From contig CAZAMT010000064.1 of assembly GCA_964486145.1 (NCBI GenBank), forward strand, positions 1-15,633: DNA of 15,633 nucleotides, given 5' to 3'. Below the pieces are notes generated by a model that had not been told where the DNA came from, made no database searches, and was given only the letters and a program-made list of their open reading frames with translations. The stretch's first letter is position 1. The number at the start of each line of letters is the position of its first letter. The stretch comes from CAZAMT01 sp964486145. GTDB taxonomy: Bacteria; Bacteroidota; Bacteroidia; Bacteroidales; JAAAOM01. The translations under genes and the position numbers were made by a program. Of the stretch, positions 6,782 through 15,447 are shown in pieces.

Positions 6782-9727
6782 TTATTCCAACAGACCCAGA
6801 ATTTCGTCTTCGGTAAAAGCTTTAAATGCATTATTATCATTCACAAAGGTATCTGCAAGTTTCGATTTCTTTTCTTGCAAGCGGATGATTTTTTCTTCCA
6901 GGGTATCACTTGAAATAAACCGGTACACAAACACTTTTTTCTTTTGCCCAATCCGGTGTGCCCGGGCAATGGCCTGCATTTCAGATGCCGGATTCCACCA
7001 GGGGTCAACCAGAAAAACATATTCCGCCGCAGTAAGGTTGAGGCCGGTGCCTCCGGCCTTTAGCGATATCAGGAAAAAGCTTACATCCGGATTTTCCTGG
7101 AAACGCTGTATTACCTCTTCCCTGTTGGTGGTTGAACCGGTAAGCATACTGTATTTAAACCCCTGCTGTTCAAAGTAATCAGCATACAATTGCAAATGCT
7201 TGACAAACGATGAAAAAACAAGGGTTTTATGTCCTTCCGACCGGATATTATCCATCTTTCGAATAATGTCTTCAAATTTCCCTGATTCACCCGCATAATC
7301 ATCATCGATAAGTACCGGGTGATTCGAGATCTGCCGAAGCTTTGTTAATGCCTGTAAAATAATAAATGATGATTTATTACGGCCATATTTAGCAAGGTTA
7401 TCAACAATCATGTTGCGAATTTTTGATTTTTCTTCCTCGTAAATCATCTGCTGATCATCCGTCATATCGCAATAAACGGCATTTTCAGATAAATCCGGAA
7501 GATCTTTTTCAACCTCCTGCTTCTTTCGTCGGAGAATAAAAGGACTAATCAGGTTTTTTAATTTTTCCTGCTTTTGCTCATCACTCCTACTTTCTACAGG
7601 AATGATAAATTCATTCTTAAAAAAATGAAAACTACCCAACAATCCGGGATTGATGAAATTCATTTGCGACCACAGATCGCTCAACGAATTTTCAATAGGT
7701 GTGCCTGTGAGAATCAGGCGATGATCTGCGCTGACCTGTATTACTGACTGGTACGACTTCGACTCATGGTTCTTAATCACCTGGCTTTCATCCAGCACAA
7801 GGTAAAAAACCGGGTATTTTTTAATCTCCGCAATTTCGTTTCGAAGGATACCGTAAGTGGTAATAATAAGATCCGTAGTACCGTAAATGGCACCAAATTC
7901 ACCCCGGTTCATGCCGGTATATTTTGAAATTGACAGGGTAGGCACAAATTTTTCGATTTCATTAAGCCAGTTATGAACAAGTGAGGTTGGTGTAACAATT
8001 AAACTGGACTTTTTAAGGGTTTCTTTTTGTTCATCCCCGCTTTCACCAGGCATATCGAAAAGCGATAATTGCTTAACCGCTCCTTTTTTTATATGGGTAT
8101 ATGCAGGATTTTTTTCAACAACTTCAGACTTTAGAAGGGTCAGTGTTTGTAATGTTTTCCCAAGGCCCATATCATCCGCGAGGCATACACCAAAATTGTT
8201 TTTTTGTAGCTGATACATCCACATAAATCCCTGTTGTTGGTAAGGTCGCAATGTTGCGTTTACTTCCTTGGGAATTTCTTTATGGTTTTTCCCGAAATTA
8301 ACATCTACCAGGTTGCTTAGTTTTTTCTTGTCAAGACCTTTAATGGTTTTTTCGAGCAAAGTAAAATGCTGTTTTTTGAACTTAAGACGGTCTTCATCAC
8401 TGTCAGCAAAAACAAAAAAATCACGATATGTAGCAAACCATTCGTATGGAATAATAAATACCTCCCCGTTTGGAAGCTCATATTCCCTGATGTGTTTCAT
8501 GATATGATGACGCAAAGCGACAAAAGGAATTTTCGTATCCTTCAGGTAAATGTATGCCCGTACATCAAACCAATCCCGATAATCTTCTACCTTCAGTTGT
8601 AAATCAACCTTTCCCATGTAATATGTTTCATTTACTTTGGACTGGTTGACAAGAAATTTTTCATGTTTCAGTATTTCAGTATTTCTATTCAACCAAATGA
8701 TAGATTCCATCCGGTGTGCATAATTATCCTCATCTTCTGAATCAACATAGAAGAATACATTGTCATGTGAAACAAGACCTGCTTTCTTCAGAAAAACTGT
8801 TTTGTTGCTTTCGAAAGTGACATCACGTTTAATCAATGTAAAACTGTAATCCTCCTCATTGAAGGAAGCCACAATTTCGTTGCTATTGCTTGCTGATATC
8901 CATGCTGCCCCGGGGTATGCAAATTTCAGGTGAAACACGGAACGCTGCCGTAAATCTTCTTCAATGGACAGCACGGGCAATGGAGCACCCTCTATTTTTT
9001 TTATGTTAATTCCTTTGGCGTTTACCTGGTATTTTGAAAGGGCCGGAAGAATAAATGATTTAAAGTATTTTTTCTCTGCTGACTTTGGAATAAAAATGAA
9101 TTCCTTGGAAAAAAAGGGCTTTAATTTTTGGCTGTTGATATCCTCAAAAATAAATAACCGATTACCAATAACGAGCATGCAAGGTTCGTCAGATAACGTT
9201 ATAAACGTTTTTTTTGCCAGAGATAACTCTTCATTGCCTTTTTTTATGGTGAGATAATACCTGATCCCTTCTTCGGTTTTCTCAAAATTAAAAACCGTTT
9301 TTGATATCTCCCCATCGTAATGGATACGATCATTCTCATGAAGATTGTTCAATTGAAGTTTATGAAAAAAATCAACCCCTTGATTCAAAACAATATCTAT
9401 GATTTTTAACATCCTGCGTTCAATGTATGGCCGTATTCTTTCAGCCAGGTATTTTTCATCAACCTCATTAATAAAATCCCTGTTGCTTATCCCCTTTTTT
9501 TTTGAAAACAATTTCACAATGGTGCTGTCATTGTATTCCTCGCATAGTTTTACAATTTTTATCTGCGCATCGGTTAGTATTTTTTCATATCCCGGAAGAT
9601 TTACATTGGTAATGCGCTCCTTGGCAGTATAAAACTCCTTTTGTCCGCTTTTGGCAATCCAAAATGGCACCAATAAAAAACCAAACCGGCGATGTTGAGC
9701 AAGGGTGATGACAAACTTTTCTTCCAT
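6782..9727 (-). CDS. SNF2-family DNA-dependent ATPase/helicase-like protein
   Basis: The product has 981 residues. Residues 1-485 are a divergent N-terminal region of the kind carried by bacterial SNF2 proteins; I see no CxC-type SWIM zinc finger. The motor runs from about 490. Motif I is ADDMGLGKT (517-525), motif II is LDESQ (645-649, an unusual serine in DExx), motif III is LTGTPIENS (673-681), motif V is KAGGTGLNL (890-898) and motif VI is QAIARAHRIGQ (918-928), with DPWWNPASE (908-916) between. SNF2 motors translocate on duplex DNA and remodel bound proteins. A charged insertion at about 535-573, between motifs I and Ia, contains QLSLF (553-557). The gene stands alone: about 106 bases separate its start from the end of the AraC gene, and it converges with folE. 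A housekeeping role in transcription or repair is more likely than a defence role, since no nuclease or methylase is nearby. Confidence 0.94.
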   Translation of the reverse strand: MEEKFVITLAQHRRFGFLLVPFWIAKSGQKEFYTAKERITNVNLPGYEKILTDAQIKIVKLCEEYNDSTIVKLFSKKKGISNRDFINEVDEKYLAERIRPYIERRMLKIIDIVLNQGVDFFHKLQLNNLHENDRIHYDGEISKTVFNFEKTEEGIRYYLTIKKGNEELSLAKKTFITLSDEPCMLVIGNRLFIFEDINSQKLKPFFSKEFIFIPKSAEKKYFKSFILPALSKYQVNAKGINIKKIEGAPLPVLSIEEDLRQRSVFHLKFAYPGAAWISASNSNEIVASFNEEDYSFTLIKRDVTFESNKTVFLKKAGLVSHDNVFFYVDSEDEDNYAHRMESIIWLNRNTEILKHEKFLVNQSKVNETYYMGKVDLQLKVEDYRDWFDVRAYIYLKDTKIPFVALRHHIMKHIREYELPNGEVFIIPYEWFATYRDFFVFADSDEDRLKFKKQHFTLLEKTIKGLDKKKLSNLVDVNFGKNHKEIPKEVNATLRPYQQQGFMWMYQLQKNNFGVCLADDMGLGKTLQTLTLLKSEVVEKNPAYTHIKKGAVKQLSLFDMPGESGDEQKETLKKSSLIVTPTSLVHNWLNEIEKFVPTLSISKYTGMNRGEFGAIYGTTDLIITTYGILRNEIAEIKKYPVFYLVLDESQVIKNHESKSYQSVIQVSADHRLILTGTPIENSLSDLWSQMNFINPGLLGSFHFFKNEFIIPVESRSDEQKQEKLKNLISPFILRRKKQEVEKDLPDLSENAVYCDMTDDQQMIYEEEKSKIRNMIVDNLAKYGRNKSSFIILQALTKLRQISNHPVLIDDDYAGESGKFEDIIRKMDNIRSEGHKTLVFSSFVKHLQLYADYFEQQGFKYSMLTGSTTNREEVIQRFQENPDVSFFLISLKAGGTGLNLTAAEYVFLVDPWWNPASEMQAIARAHRIGQKKKVFVYRFISSDTLEEKIIRLQEKKSKLADTFVNDNNAFKAFTEDEILGLLE

Positions 9728-9833
9728 TCTGCAAATTTGGGAATTTATTATCTTCCGACAGACAGATGAAATGAGGTTTTTTTAACAAAAGGCTAACTAA
9801 ACGAAAGTATATTCAGGCAAATGACGATTTCTT

Positions 9834-10703
9834 TTAAACTGTTTTTCGGAACTGCCCCGGTGTCATACCAGTCTTAGACTTGAATGTTTTACTAAAATGA
9901 AAATTTGATTCGAACCCGAGCATTCCCGATATCTCCTTGATGGTGTACGATTGAATAGCCAACAACTCCCTGGCTCTGTTGATACGGTGCTGCATCTGAA
10001 ACTGTGCGGGAGCCAGTCCGGTATATCTTTTAAACATTTTTCGGAACCAAGAATAGCCCAGGTTTAGTTTTTGAGCAACTTCTTTTGGACTGACCGGGTT
10101 TTCAAGGTTTTCAATTAACATCAACCTTGCTTTTTTGATTAATTCTTCCAGTTCTTTTCCTTCAAAATGTTTTTCCCTGCTTAACCGGTTAGCCATACCA
10201 ATGATTTGAATGGCAACACCTGCAGCTATCATTTGATTTCCGGGAGGTTCAGATTTAATAATTTCAATGAGGTCCGAATACAGTTTGAAAAGCTTTTCAT
10301 TTAATCCAATATGAAGAATCGGGCTGTCCCTCCGGATAAATTTATACTCCATTAACCTGTTAGCGAAGATGCCACTAAAACCAAACCAGTATTCATTCCA
10401 ACCTGTTAAAGAAGATGGTTTATACCTGTGCCATTCGTCAGGAAAAAGCAAAATAAAACTACCGGAATGAATACGTTTTATCCCGGCTGATTCAGATTCA
10501 AACACACCTTTCCCGTTGATAATATAAATGGCCTGATATTCATTCAGCCTTCTTCCTTTCTCCCATTTGAATTTATATTTTTCAGGATGTTCGGGCATTG
10601 GATATGGCTTATTCGGTTGTATTAAATTGTGCCCGCCATGCAGGACATTAAAGCCAAGTTTCCTGTCCTCTTCATTAATAATCAGATATTTAATAAGATC
10701 CAT
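9834..10703 (-). CDS. AraC-family transcriptional regulator
   Basis: The product has 289 residues. The N-terminal half is a cupin-like ligand domain (about 15-105), with strands around YQAIYIINGKGVFES (56-70) and a GSFILLFPDEWHRY stretch (81-94). The C-terminal domain (about 188-287) has two helix-turn-helix units: SPKEVAQKLNLGYSWFRKMFKRYTG (205-229) and TIKEISGMLGFESNFHFSKTFKSKTG (254-279), ending in the family signature MTPGQFR. It follows the GH-A hydrolase gene by 19 bases as the last gene of the minus-strand carbohydrate operon. It therefore probably senses a sugar released by those enzymes and controls the operon, including itself. The direct repeats near the operon promoter (14303-14347) are a candidate binding region, which is inference. 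Confidence 0.93.
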   Translation of the reverse strand: MDLIKYLIINEEDRKLGFNVLHGGHNLIQPNKPYPMPEHPEKYKFKWEKGRRLNEYQAIYIINGKGVFESESAGIKRIHSGSFILLFPDEWHRYKPSSLTGWNEYWFGFSGIFANRLMEYKFIRRDSPILHIGLNEKLFKLYSDLIEIIKSEPPGNQMIAAGVAIQIIGMANRLSREKHFEGKELEELIKKARLMLIENLENPVSPKEVAQKLNLGYSWFRKMFKRYTGLAPAQFQMQHRINRARELLAIQSYTIKEISGMLGFESNFHFSKTFKSKTGMTPGQFRKTV

Positions 10704-10722
10704 CTTCTATCTTTAGCAATGA

Positions 10723-12033
10723 TTATCGAACATGAAATGGAATATTGGCCATAGCGATATTATTTTCCCTGTCCCTAATATAAACAAATAACCGGTAATC
10801 GCCATGTTTTTCCGGGCTGTTAAATCGAATTTCAGGTTGATCGCGATTTTCAATCAGTTCATTCATGGATTCAGGACGTTTCTCTCCATGTCCGGCATAC
10901 CCGAATTCAGTATTCTCAGGGTATATTTCCCATTCACAGGTAAGGGTCTGTTCTTCAGGATCAGTTGCAATCACCTTTGCACTATACCGGTTCCCGGGGT
11001 TAAGGACAATGTCATGCATTTTGTTTTGCCCTGCCAGTATTACGCTATCTATTTTCGGAGCCCTGTTATCAGGCCAGGAACCCGTCCAAACGTATTGCAT
11101 AACGTCCACTGCTTCGGTTTCCTCCCCGTGATCAAAAAACATGTTGTACCAGGTATGTGTTCGTTCCTGCCTTCCGCCGGTCCATAAAAACGAATACCCG
11201 CCAAGGCAAAAGGGATCACCCGCGATAACTTTCTCGTGTCGTTCATGGTAAACTACTGCCTTTTCAGTGGTTGTTTCCTCCACAGGCAGTCCCCATTTGT
11301 TCTGAGGTACCTGCCAGTGGCCGGTAGGGCCCCATTCTGTAATGAGGTAAGGTTTTTCCAGTTCATATTCTTTTACCCAGTCCGGGATCTCGTAAATGTC
11401 ACCATAGCTGTTGATGCCCAATGCATCAATATCCGGCAATTTTTCTTTGATATGCTCCATCTTATATTTTCGGCCGGTGCCAATCACTGTTATGGCAGGA
11501 TGGTAAGGATCCAGTGCATGGATCATAATGGCAATATCGTTGACTGCTTTCCACAAGGCCTGGTTGTAATCCGGGTTATCCGGAACATAATCAAGTTCAT
11601 TGCCAATAGCCCACATCAAAAGTGCGGGATGATCCTTGTATTTTTCAATGTACGTTTTTACATTTTTATATTGCTCTTTTACGGCCTGATCATCACTGTA
11701 ATCAAAACCATTTCTTTCCGAAGCCATCGGCAATCCGAACAAAACAGATAATCCGTATGTGTGAGCTGTGTCGAGTTTGGCCTGGATATCACCACCGCTT
11801 CCTATCCTGACAGAGTTGCCACCAATGGATGCTACTTTATCCATATATTGCGTTCCAATCGTGCGGGCGCCTTTTATAAAATAAGGTTCACCACCTCTTC
11901 GTAATTGAAATCCTTCATCTGTCCTTTCAATTTCCACTTTAACAGCCCGTGTTGATCGATTTTCACAACTGGAAGCGACTATACAAAACAGTATAGTTAA
12001 CAACAAAACCTGAAGTGCTTTTATGCTATGCAT
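10723..12033 (-). CDS. Clan GH-A glycoside hydrolase lipoprotein (GH2-like TIM barrel) with C-terminal Ig-like domain
   Basis: The product has 436 residues. The lipoprotein signal ends VASSC with the cysteine at 23. Residues 35-60 resemble the strand before a GH2-type barrel (FQLRRGGEPYFIKGAR). The barrel runs from about 60 to 320. The acid/base is E146 in WAIGNELD, the Asn-Glu pair of clan GH-A, and the nucleophile fits E233 in LITEWGPTG. W284 in FLWTG is a likely subsite residue. From about 325 to the end a beta-sandwich domain follows (IDSVILAG ... GDYRLFVYIRDRENNIA). The enzyme is probably retaining and tethered to the outer or inner membrane. The protein lacks the sugar-binding and immunoglobulin domains that precede the barrel in full GH2 enzymes. 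Substrate is unknown; a beta-glycan is plausible from the GH9 partner 34 bases upstream. Confidence 0.85.
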   Translation of the reverse strand: MHSIKALQVLLLTILFCIVASSCENRSTRAVKVEIERTDEGFQLRRGGEPYFIKGARTIGTQYMDKVASIGGNSVRIGSGGDIQAKLDTAHTYGLSVLFGLPMASERNGFDYSDDQAVKEQYKNVKTYIEKYKDHPALLMWAIGNELDYVPDNPDYNQALWKAVNDIAIMIHALDPYHPAITVIGTGRKYKMEHIKEKLPDIDALGINSYGDIYEIPDWVKEYELEKPYLITEWGPTGHWQVPQNKWGLPVEETTTEKAVVYHERHEKVIAGDPFCLGGYSFLWTGGRQERTHTWYNMFFDHGEETEAVDVMQYVWTGSWPDNRAPKIDSVILAGQNKMHDIVLNPGNRYSAKVIATDPEEQTLTCEWEIYPENTEFGYAGHGEKRPESMNELIENRDQPEIRFNSPEKHGDYRLFVYIRDRENNIAMANIPFHVR

Positions 12034-12067
12034 GATTTTAAATATTTATGATTTCACATTGGTTTTA

Positions 12068-14269
12068 TCATTTAAGGTTAGCCAGCCTGGTAACCAACAG
12101 CATCGTGTACGTAACACTTGGCGACCAGTATTCTGTTGTCCACCACCATCCTGGAAAGAAAGCAATTTGGTCATTTTTATCACTGCCAATACCTGTCATG
12201 ACGCCACCTGAAAGTAAAGGTGTATGCGGTGCAAATTCCACCGGCAGGGTTTTAAATATGGTTGGCTGGTTGAAGCCCAGACCGGTTACCGAACTGGCAT
12301 TAAAGGGATTTGCCCCGTAAATCCAGTCCAGTTGTTTCTGTCCAAGCCTTAAATATTCCTTATCATTCGAGACGTTATAAGCCGCAATCAATGCACAGCC
12401 TTGCGATGAAAGATGTTGGTTCATTCCTACATGAAGGAAATTACGGTAGAAATACGGACCAATTTGCTTTCCGCTACCCAAATCGTTTGTGGCAAAAACC
12501 CACGGGATTATTGAAAATGCATTGGTTTTTCCAAGCGTGTTGTAATATCCTTCAGCAAATTTGGTGATTGCCTGTTTTGCCTGTATTCCAGTTTCATGCT
12601 TCGGAAATTGTTTGGTTAAATCTTGTAGTCCCATCATTATCCACCTTCCGGAATAGGTTTTTGCCTTTTCCCCGAAAGTGAAAAAGTGATTGCCAAGGTA
12701 TTCATCCCCCAACTTTTGTTGACTTAACAGTTCATTTGCTACAGTGAAAATTTCCTTCTTGTAATTTTCTTCACCGTAAGCCTGATACAATGCGATCGAA
12801 GCACTTAGTGCCAATCCGAGGTCATTCGGAGAAGTAATTACCTGGTTTTCTGTTGTCCAGCGCCATGCCCTTTTTGCAGCCTGACCACACTTGTGTGCAT
12901 ATGCTGGCTCAACATCGCTATACAATTGAGCTATTCTTGCATTAGCCAGCACAAAGGTTAGTTGATCGCTTATATTCGCCGGATCCGTTAAGATTGTCCT
13001 GTCATCTGCGTTACCAATCACATTGTCGGTCCACCGGTTATCCATCATTCCGTTTTTTGTAGAGCCGATGTAACTCATCACATAACCTTCCGGTTCCTGC
13101 ATGGAAAACAGGAATTTATTACCCCACTTCATCTCTTCCAATAGATCCTGTTTATCAAATCCTGGTAAGTCAGCTTTCGCAATTTCGGTAAGTGCAAGCA
13201 ATAATAGCGCATTTCCTTTCATTGGTTTGCGAAGGTCTGAAGCATCATACCATCCTCCTGTTACATCCTGGTGTTTCCCGTTATCCTGCCTTACACCGTC
13301 ATCCAGGTGCTGCCCTTTGGTCCAGCCGGCATCAGGATCACCGCTTCGCTGCTGATGAATGTAATTTACATGTTTTTTTAGTGCTCCGGTATAAACGTCT
13401 TCCGCTATGTTAAATGCTGCAGAATGGCTCCCATCCACATGTATATAATAACGTCCAGGAATTTTGAAATCTGAAAAATCACCGACAACATATTTGCCCA
13501 AATCACCGGATTGTGGAGACATCTCACCCTGGTAAACCTGCTGACCTGATTCCTCATCAATCAATGTAAATGTTGTTTTCTTTGTTCCTCTAAAATAGCA
13601 AGTTTTATAACTCCCGGGCATGAATCCCACATGATTTACAAGTACAGCCTTTGGATACCATTCAATCACCGGTAATTGTGCGGGCTTCTTCTTCCAGGAA
13701 ATAGCTGCACCGGCCCAGTTGGCGTGATCGGCATAACTACCGTCATCGGTTGGGTCAACAGCAAGGGTAATTGTACGAACCCCTTTCAAATCAATCTGCA
13801 CATGCTTCGGATCATCAAAAGCTGTAAGCTTTTCTGATTGGAAAACCAGCTCATCGTCTGTATATACTTTAAATACCACCGTTCCTCCCTGCGTTGGATC
13901 GTAATGATCCACCCGGTTGTCGTACGTGTAATTCGGAAACACCTTTGAATTTGTATTTTGCAGGGTATCAACCAGTTTTTTCACAACATTATCGACACCT
14001 ACAAAAGCCGTAAACTGAACTGCCTTTCCATGAAGTTCCATTCTGAATCTTGATGGTGCATGAACCCCGAGTCCACGATCAAATGAAGTATTGTTGATAA
14101 TAAGGCTGTCCTCTCCGAACGGCATGTTTGGTTTTGGTGGGCCGTATAGATTCGCAATTTGTCCTTGCTGAAGACTGTCAAGATATGTGATAAACTTACT
14201 TTGATTTGGATTTCGGCAAGTTACCAGTATGGTAATTGTTACAAGGGAATAAAGTATTGACTTTGTCAT
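12068..14269 (-). CDS. NPCBM-CelD_N-GH9 glycoside hydrolase, probable lipoprotein
   Basis: The product has 733 residues. A short signal ends ILVTC with cysteine 18; Thr at -1 is atypical for a lipobox, so lipidation is likely but not certain. Residues about 30-192 form an NPCBM domain (SFDRGLGVHAPSRFRMEL ... FTAFVGVD, then DDGSYADHANWAGAAI). Residues about 203-290 are the immunoglobulin-like CelD_N domain (AVLVNHVGFMPGSYK ... PGRYYIHVDGSHSAAFNI). The GH9 (alpha/alpha)6 barrel runs from about 292 to 730. Its catalytic aspartates sit in GGWYDASD (D342, D345) and its general acid fits E713 in WWWTTEYWSPS. HVGMNQHL (613-620) and WIYGANPFNASSVTG (649-663) are also GH9-like. GH9 members are inverting endo- or exo-glucanases, with some exo-glucosaminidases. 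The gene leads the operon with the GH-A hydrolase and the AraC regulator. Confidence 0.92.
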   Translation of the reverse strand: MTKSILYSLVTITILVTCRNPNQSKFITYLDSLQQGQIANLYGPPKPNMPFGEDSLIINNTSFDRGLGVHAPSRFRMELHGKAVQFTAFVGVDNVVKKLVDTLQNTNSKVFPNYTYDNRVDHYDPTQGGTVVFKVYTDDELVFQSEKLTAFDDPKHVQIDLKGVRTITLAVDPTDDGSYADHANWAGAAISWKKKPAQLPVIEWYPKAVLVNHVGFMPGSYKTCYFRGTKKTTFTLIDEESGQQVYQGEMSPQSGDLGKYVVGDFSDFKIPGRYYIHVDGSHSAAFNIAEDVYTGALKKHVNYIHQQRSGDPDAGWTKGQHLDDGVRQDNGKHQDVTGGWYDASDLRKPMKGNALLLLALTEIAKADLPGFDKQDLLEEMKWGNKFLFSMQEPEGYVMSYIGSTKNGMMDNRWTDNVIGNADDRTILTDPANISDQLTFVLANARIAQLYSDVEPAYAHKCGQAAKRAWRWTTENQVITSPNDLGLALSASIALYQAYGEENYKKEIFTVANELLSQQKLGDEYLGNHFFTFGEKAKTYSGRWIMMGLQDLTKQFPKHETGIQAKQAITKFAEGYYNTLGKTNAFSIIPWVFATNDLGSGKQIGPYFYRNFLHVGMNQHLSSQGCALIAAYNVSNDKEYLRLGQKQLDWIYGANPFNASSVTGLGFNQPTIFKTLPVEFAPHTPLLSGGVMTGIGSDKNDQIAFFPGWWWTTEYWSPSVTYTMLLVTRLANLK

Positions 14270-14297
14270 TGGTTCTGTAAATTACGTTTGTATAAAC

Positions 14298-14305
14298 CAA
14301 AATTA
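14298..14305 (-). promoter_or_regulatory. Candidate -7 element for the GH9 operon (TAATTTTG on the minus strand)
   Basis: The plus strand reads CAAAATTA, giving TAATTTTG on the minus strand, an exact TAnnTTTG match. It lies 28 bases before the GH9 start at 14269. A -33 TTG is not obvious. It overlaps the first copy of a 13-base direct repeat, which could be an operator. Confidence 0.45.
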
Positions 14306-14347
14306 TAATTTTAATAGCATGTTTAGAAAATTAGTTATAATTTTAAT
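14303..14347. repeat. 13-base direct repeat upstream of the GH9 operon
   Basis: TTATAATTTTAAT occurs exactly at 14303-14315 and again at 14335-14347, so the copies are 32 bases apart, close to three helical turns. One copy overlaps the candidate -7 box and the other lies near -40 relative to the operon. AraC proteins commonly bind direct repeats on one helix face. The stretch is very A+T-rich, so chance repetition is a real alternative. The rest of the 258-base gap from 14270 to 14527 is covered by the hairpin element described next; I see no gene in it. Confidence 0.45.
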
Positions 14348-14400
14348 CCAAATCAATATCAATTTCTATATGAAAATGCTACTGCCTCTTATTCTTACCG

Positions 14401-14525
14401 TTTGGCGGTATAAAATCGTTGGGGGTTTCGGAGCTACTTCACTATCAAGATACAACGACCTTTGACGTGAGAACCGATGCTTGCATAACCACTTAGACCC
14501 CAATGTTTTATGACCGCGTGTGCCC
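14401..14525 (-). repeat. Large imperfect hairpin, attC-like element (left)
   Basis: GCGGT (14405-14409) pairs with ACCGC (14513-14517), ATAAAA (14410-14415) with TTTTAT (14506-14511), and TTGGGG (14419-14424) with CCCCAA (14498-14503). G14512 is extrahelical and a small internal loop separates the two inner stems. About 73 bases lie inside. The 3' flank on the plus strand is TGTGCCC (14519-14525), so on the minus strand the element begins GGGCACA one base after the stop of the DUF4349 gene. The same design recurs at 15448-15593. The far end (GCCAAACGGTAAG on the minus strand) does not match the integron core GTTRRRY, so this copy may be degenerate. Confidence 0.65.
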
Positions 14526-14527
14526 AG

Positions 14528-15382
14528 TTATTTTTTGTCCTTCTTTCTTCTTCTATATTTTTTCCAACTGTAAACTATCAATCCGACAATTATCCAAAAT
14601 GGCCAAATCTTAATCACAAACACAATAAAATCAACAAATCCAAACCAACCTATTGACAGTGCATGTTTCAGTCGTTTTGTAAATTTGTCACGTTTTTCCG
14701 GTTTGTATTTAAAATCCTTTGGTTTTGATATTTCTAAATCGAGAGTGCTAAAACTCACTAAATCACTTAAATATTTCAATCTTCCTGTTGTACTTTCAAT
14801 TTCTTCTTCTATTCCTCTTATCTTTTCTTCTATTTCAAGAATATCTTTAACCGATTTCGCTTGCTTTAAGAGCTCATTATACTTACTTAAGTAGCTCTTT
14901 TTATTTGCAAGTCTGGTTTCTAAATCAATAAATTGGTCTGTGACATCTCTTGCATCAACTTCCTTATACTTTATCTCTCCGCCACCAGTCTCAACTTCCG
15001 CAATCAGTTTTTCAAAGTTATCCCTAGGGATTCTTATTTTCAAGTTATAAGATATTTCCCAATCCGAATTGTTTAATCGCTCATTTGCGTAATATCCACC
15101 ATGTTTTGCAACTAAAGAATCTATCTGTGTTTTTGTCCGTTCTAAATCCTGTACTTCAATGCCAATCCGTCCATCTTTTATGATTTTCTTTTTAATAACC
15201 TCTTTTGTCTCTGTTGGAGTTAAAGGTGATGACGGCGGACTATTTAGCTCTTGTCTTGTGATTGGAATAATCTCTTCATCCATCATCAAATCATCCGCAA
15301 TGTATGCCGATTTATCCGATTGGTTCTGATGGCAAGAACTTATCAAGAATGCTAAAATTAAAATTGAAATAGTATGTTTCAT
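14528..15382 (-). CDS. DUF4349-type lipoprotein with C-terminal membrane anchor
   Basis: The product has 284 residues. A lipoprotein signal ends LISSC with cysteine 17. An acidic and Pro/Ser/Thr-rich linker follows to about 62. Residues about 63-218 match the DUF4349 pattern: strands KIIKDGRIGIEVQDL and YNLKIRIPRDNFEKLIAEVE, then DVTDQFIDLETRLANKKSYL leading into a helical coiled-coil hairpin (about 155-204), then LVSFSTLDLEI. A single transmembrane segment at about 245-272 is followed by a strongly basic tail ending RRRKKDKK, which puts the C-terminus in the cytoplasm and the domain outside the inner membrane. Function is unknown for the family. The gene is bracketed by two hairpins of similar design and looks by eye more A+T-rich than the GH9 gene beside it, as expected of a mobile cassette. 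The start at 15382 is the only one that gives the signal peptide. Confidence 0.88.
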   Translation of the reverse strand: MKHTISILILAFLISSCHQNQSDKSAYIADDLMMDEEIIPITRQELNSPPSSPLTPTETKEVIKKKIIKDGRIGIEVQDLERTKTQIDSLVAKHGGYYANERLNNSDWEISYNLKIRIPRDNFEKLIAEVETGGGEIKYKEVDARDVTDQFIDLETRLANKKSYLSKYNELLKQAKSVKDILEIEEKIRGIEEEIESTTGRLKYLSDLVSFSTLDLEISKPKDFKYKPEKRDKFTKRLKHALSIGWFGFVDFIVFVIKIWPFWIIVGLIVYSWKKYRRRKKDKK

Positions 15383-15447
15383 AATCTGTATTTTCTAATC
15401 AGATGCTTTTAGTTCAGTTTTTCCATAAAGTTGTCTGTACCTAATTG

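Noticed and set aside
6775..6786. Palindrome AATAAGCTTATT between folE and the SNF2 gene as a bidirectional terminator.
   Set aside because: It is a 12-base palindrome without a loop, mostly A/T and with no T tract, so a stable hairpin is unlikely. It may simply be a chance palindrome.
6782..9727. SNF2 protein as part of a phage-defence island such as DISARM.
   Set aside because: No methylase, phospholipase D, DrmB-like or nuclease gene is next to it; the neighbours are folE and a glycan operon.
9728..9833. A promoter for the SNF2 gene in the 106-base gap after the AraC gene.
   Set aside because: TACTTTCG (minus strand, 9802-9809) differs from TAnnTTTG at one core base and no -33 element supports it. 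The gap holds no gene or hairpin that I can defend.
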